Assembly (NCBI GenBank): GCA_934130105.1 | Contig: CAKOXL010000030.1 | Coordinates: 1-14,816 of the forward strand | Length of the DNA stretch: 14,816 nucleotides | Reading direction: 5' to 3' | DNA from: an uncultured Bacilli bacterium | GTDB taxonomy: Bacteria; Bacillota_I; Bacilli_A; RF39; UBA660 | Part shown: positions 14,338 to 14,816 of the stretch, piece by piece | How the letters are laid out: every line of letters starts with the position of its first letter | Position numbering within the stretch: position 1 is the first letter of the stretch | The notes under the pieces: generated by a model | Seen by the model: the letters and a program-made list of their open reading frames with translations, nothing else | Database searches by the model: none | Told to the model about the DNA's origin: nothing | Program-made: the position numbers and the translations under genes

Positions 14338-14671
14338 AATTATTTTCTTCTTTATCTTCTTTACCGTAAACAATTTTTTCTAAATTAGAAAGACGTCTTA
14401 AGATATCCATATTTGTAACTTCTTTTTCGCCAGTTTTAGCAATATCAATACTCATCTTAATATTTCTAATTTCCTGTTTAAGATTCATGATTTCTTTAAG
14501 ATAATCATCTTTTTCTTTTTCTAGATTTTTAATTATTTCATTAAAATTCTCATAATCGCCAATAATTTCATCTAAAAATTGGTCGACTTCTTTTAATCTA
14601 TATCCTCTAGTATCAATTTTAAATTGTTTTTCTAAAATATCTTGTGATGTCAAAGAAATTTTATCTTTCAC
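14336..14671 (-). CDS. gpsB: Cell division regulator GpsB
   Basis: A 111-residue cytoplasmic DivIVA-family protein that coordinates penicillin-binding proteins between septum and side wall. The N-terminal lipid/PBP-binding domain (about 4-40) has the DILEKQFK and RGYRxxEVDxFLD hallmarks. A coiled coil follows (about 40-75), then the C-terminal trimerisation motif NMDILRRLSNLEKIVYG. This C-terminal motif and the following rnpB match Bacillus GpsB rather than DivIVA. The start is GTG with a GGTGAT ribosome site nearby. The TAA stop lies within the first bases of rnpB. It is the first gene of the unit driven by the promoter at 14697-14725. Confidence 0.95.
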   Translation of the reverse strand: MKDKISLTSQDILEKQFKIDTRGYRLKEVDQFLDEIIGDYENFNEIIKNLEKEKDDYLKEIMNLKQEIRNIKMSIDIAKTGEKEVTNMDILRRLSNLEKIVYGKEDKEENN

Positions 14672-14696
14672 AGTATCACCAATCCCTTACGTTAAT

Positions 14697-14725
14697 ATTA
14701 TGACAAATTTTAAAAAAAAAGTCAA
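14697..14725 (-). promoter_or_regulatory. Predicted promoter for gpsB-rnpB-rodZ-pgsA
   Basis: -35 TTGACT (14725-14720), 17-bp spacer, -10 CATAAT (14702-14697) with an upstream TG (extended -10). Transcription would begin near 14690, about 18 nt before the GTG start. No second clear promoter was found ahead of rnpB, rodZ or pgsA. Confidence 0.75.
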
Positions 14726-14739
14726 TTAAAAGAGGAAAT

Positions 14740-14763
14740 AAAAAAAGAACCAAAAAAGGTTCT
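14740..14763 (-). terminator. rRNA operon terminator
   Basis: On the minus strand AGAACC and GGTTCT (14763-14758 with 14751-14746) form a 6-bp stem with a 6-nt loop, followed by a U-run. It lies 15 nt beyond the 5S rRNA 3' end. Confidence 0.8.
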
Positions 14764-14777
14764 AAGACACAAAAAAA

Positions 14778-14816
14778 CCTTGGCGACGTCCTATTTTTGC
14801 CTACACTATCGTCGGC
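14778..14816 (-). rRNA. rrf: 5S ribosomal RNA, 3' part (truncated by the window edge)
   Basis: The minus strand from the window edge reads GCCGACGAUAGU..., then AUAGGACGUCGCCAAGG, which matches the conserved 3' third of bacterial 5S rRNA (GCCGAUGGUAGU ... AGUAGGACGCCGCCAAG in Bacillus). The 5' two thirds lie beyond the window, with the rest of the rRNA operon expected further right. Between the conserved anchors it is about 11 nt shorter than the Bacillus version. Confidence 0.88.

Noticed and set aside
1..14816. CRISPR array, prophage, insertion sequence, toxin-antitoxin pair or defence island
   Set aside because: No regularly spaced repeats, transposase, integrase, nuclease-effector or paired small-gene signatures were found; the content is mainly conserved housekeeping genes.

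Overview
The window is a strongly AT-rich chromosomal segment from a Gram-positive-type bacterium of the Bacilli/Mollicutes radiation. Pointers are the type B RNase P RNA directly after gpsB, the Bacillus-like order rodZ-pgsA-(cinA absent)-recA-rny, RNase J and RNase Y as the RNA-decay enzymes, and a 5S rRNA 3' end with a shortened helix IV/V arm of the kind known from Mollicutes and their relatives. Tryptophan is written TGG and no coding frame contains an internal TGA, so the standard bacterial code fits better than mycoplasma code 4. An uncultured gut-type lineage near Erysipelotrichales or RF39 is plausible, but that placement is inference.

Layout, left to right. (1) 1-5110, minus strand: a metal-transport block, feoA and feoB overlapping by 4 bp, followed by a PMCA-like calcium P-type ATPase closed by a long AU-rich terminator. 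(2) 5106-6026, minus: an unrecognised protein with a zinc-ribbon-like cysteine motif, with its own terminator, divergent from gpsA. (3) 6167-8926, plus: gpsA and rnjA, each with a near-consensus promoter. (4) 8983-9840, minus: a membrane-anchored surface protein with Ig-like domains and an eight-cysteine C-terminal cluster, converging on rnjA at a shared bidirectional terminator. (5) 9903-12600, minus: rny and recA, each with its own promoter and terminator. (6) 12867-14725, minus: one apparent unit gpsB-rnpB-rodZ-pgsA driven by a strong promoter and closed by a 14-bp perfect hairpin. (7) 14738-14816: the end of an rRNA operon on the minus strand (5S 3' end and its terminator).

Functionally this is mostly core machinery: RNA processing (RNase J, RNase Y, RNase P RNA), recombination and SOS (RecA), phospholipid synthesis (GpsA makes sn-glycerol-3-phosphate and PgsA uses it for phosphatidylglycerol), cell shape and division (RodZ-like, GpsB) and cation transport (FeoAB, Ca2+ ATPase). 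The genome is compact: terminators reach into the stop codons of three genes, and the first helix of RNase P RNA uses the gpsB stop codon.

I see no CRISPR array, phage, insertion sequence, tRNA or obvious defence system. The least explained items are the zinc-ribbon protein, the cysteine-rich surface protein and the palindrome between gpsA and the zinc-ribbon gene.
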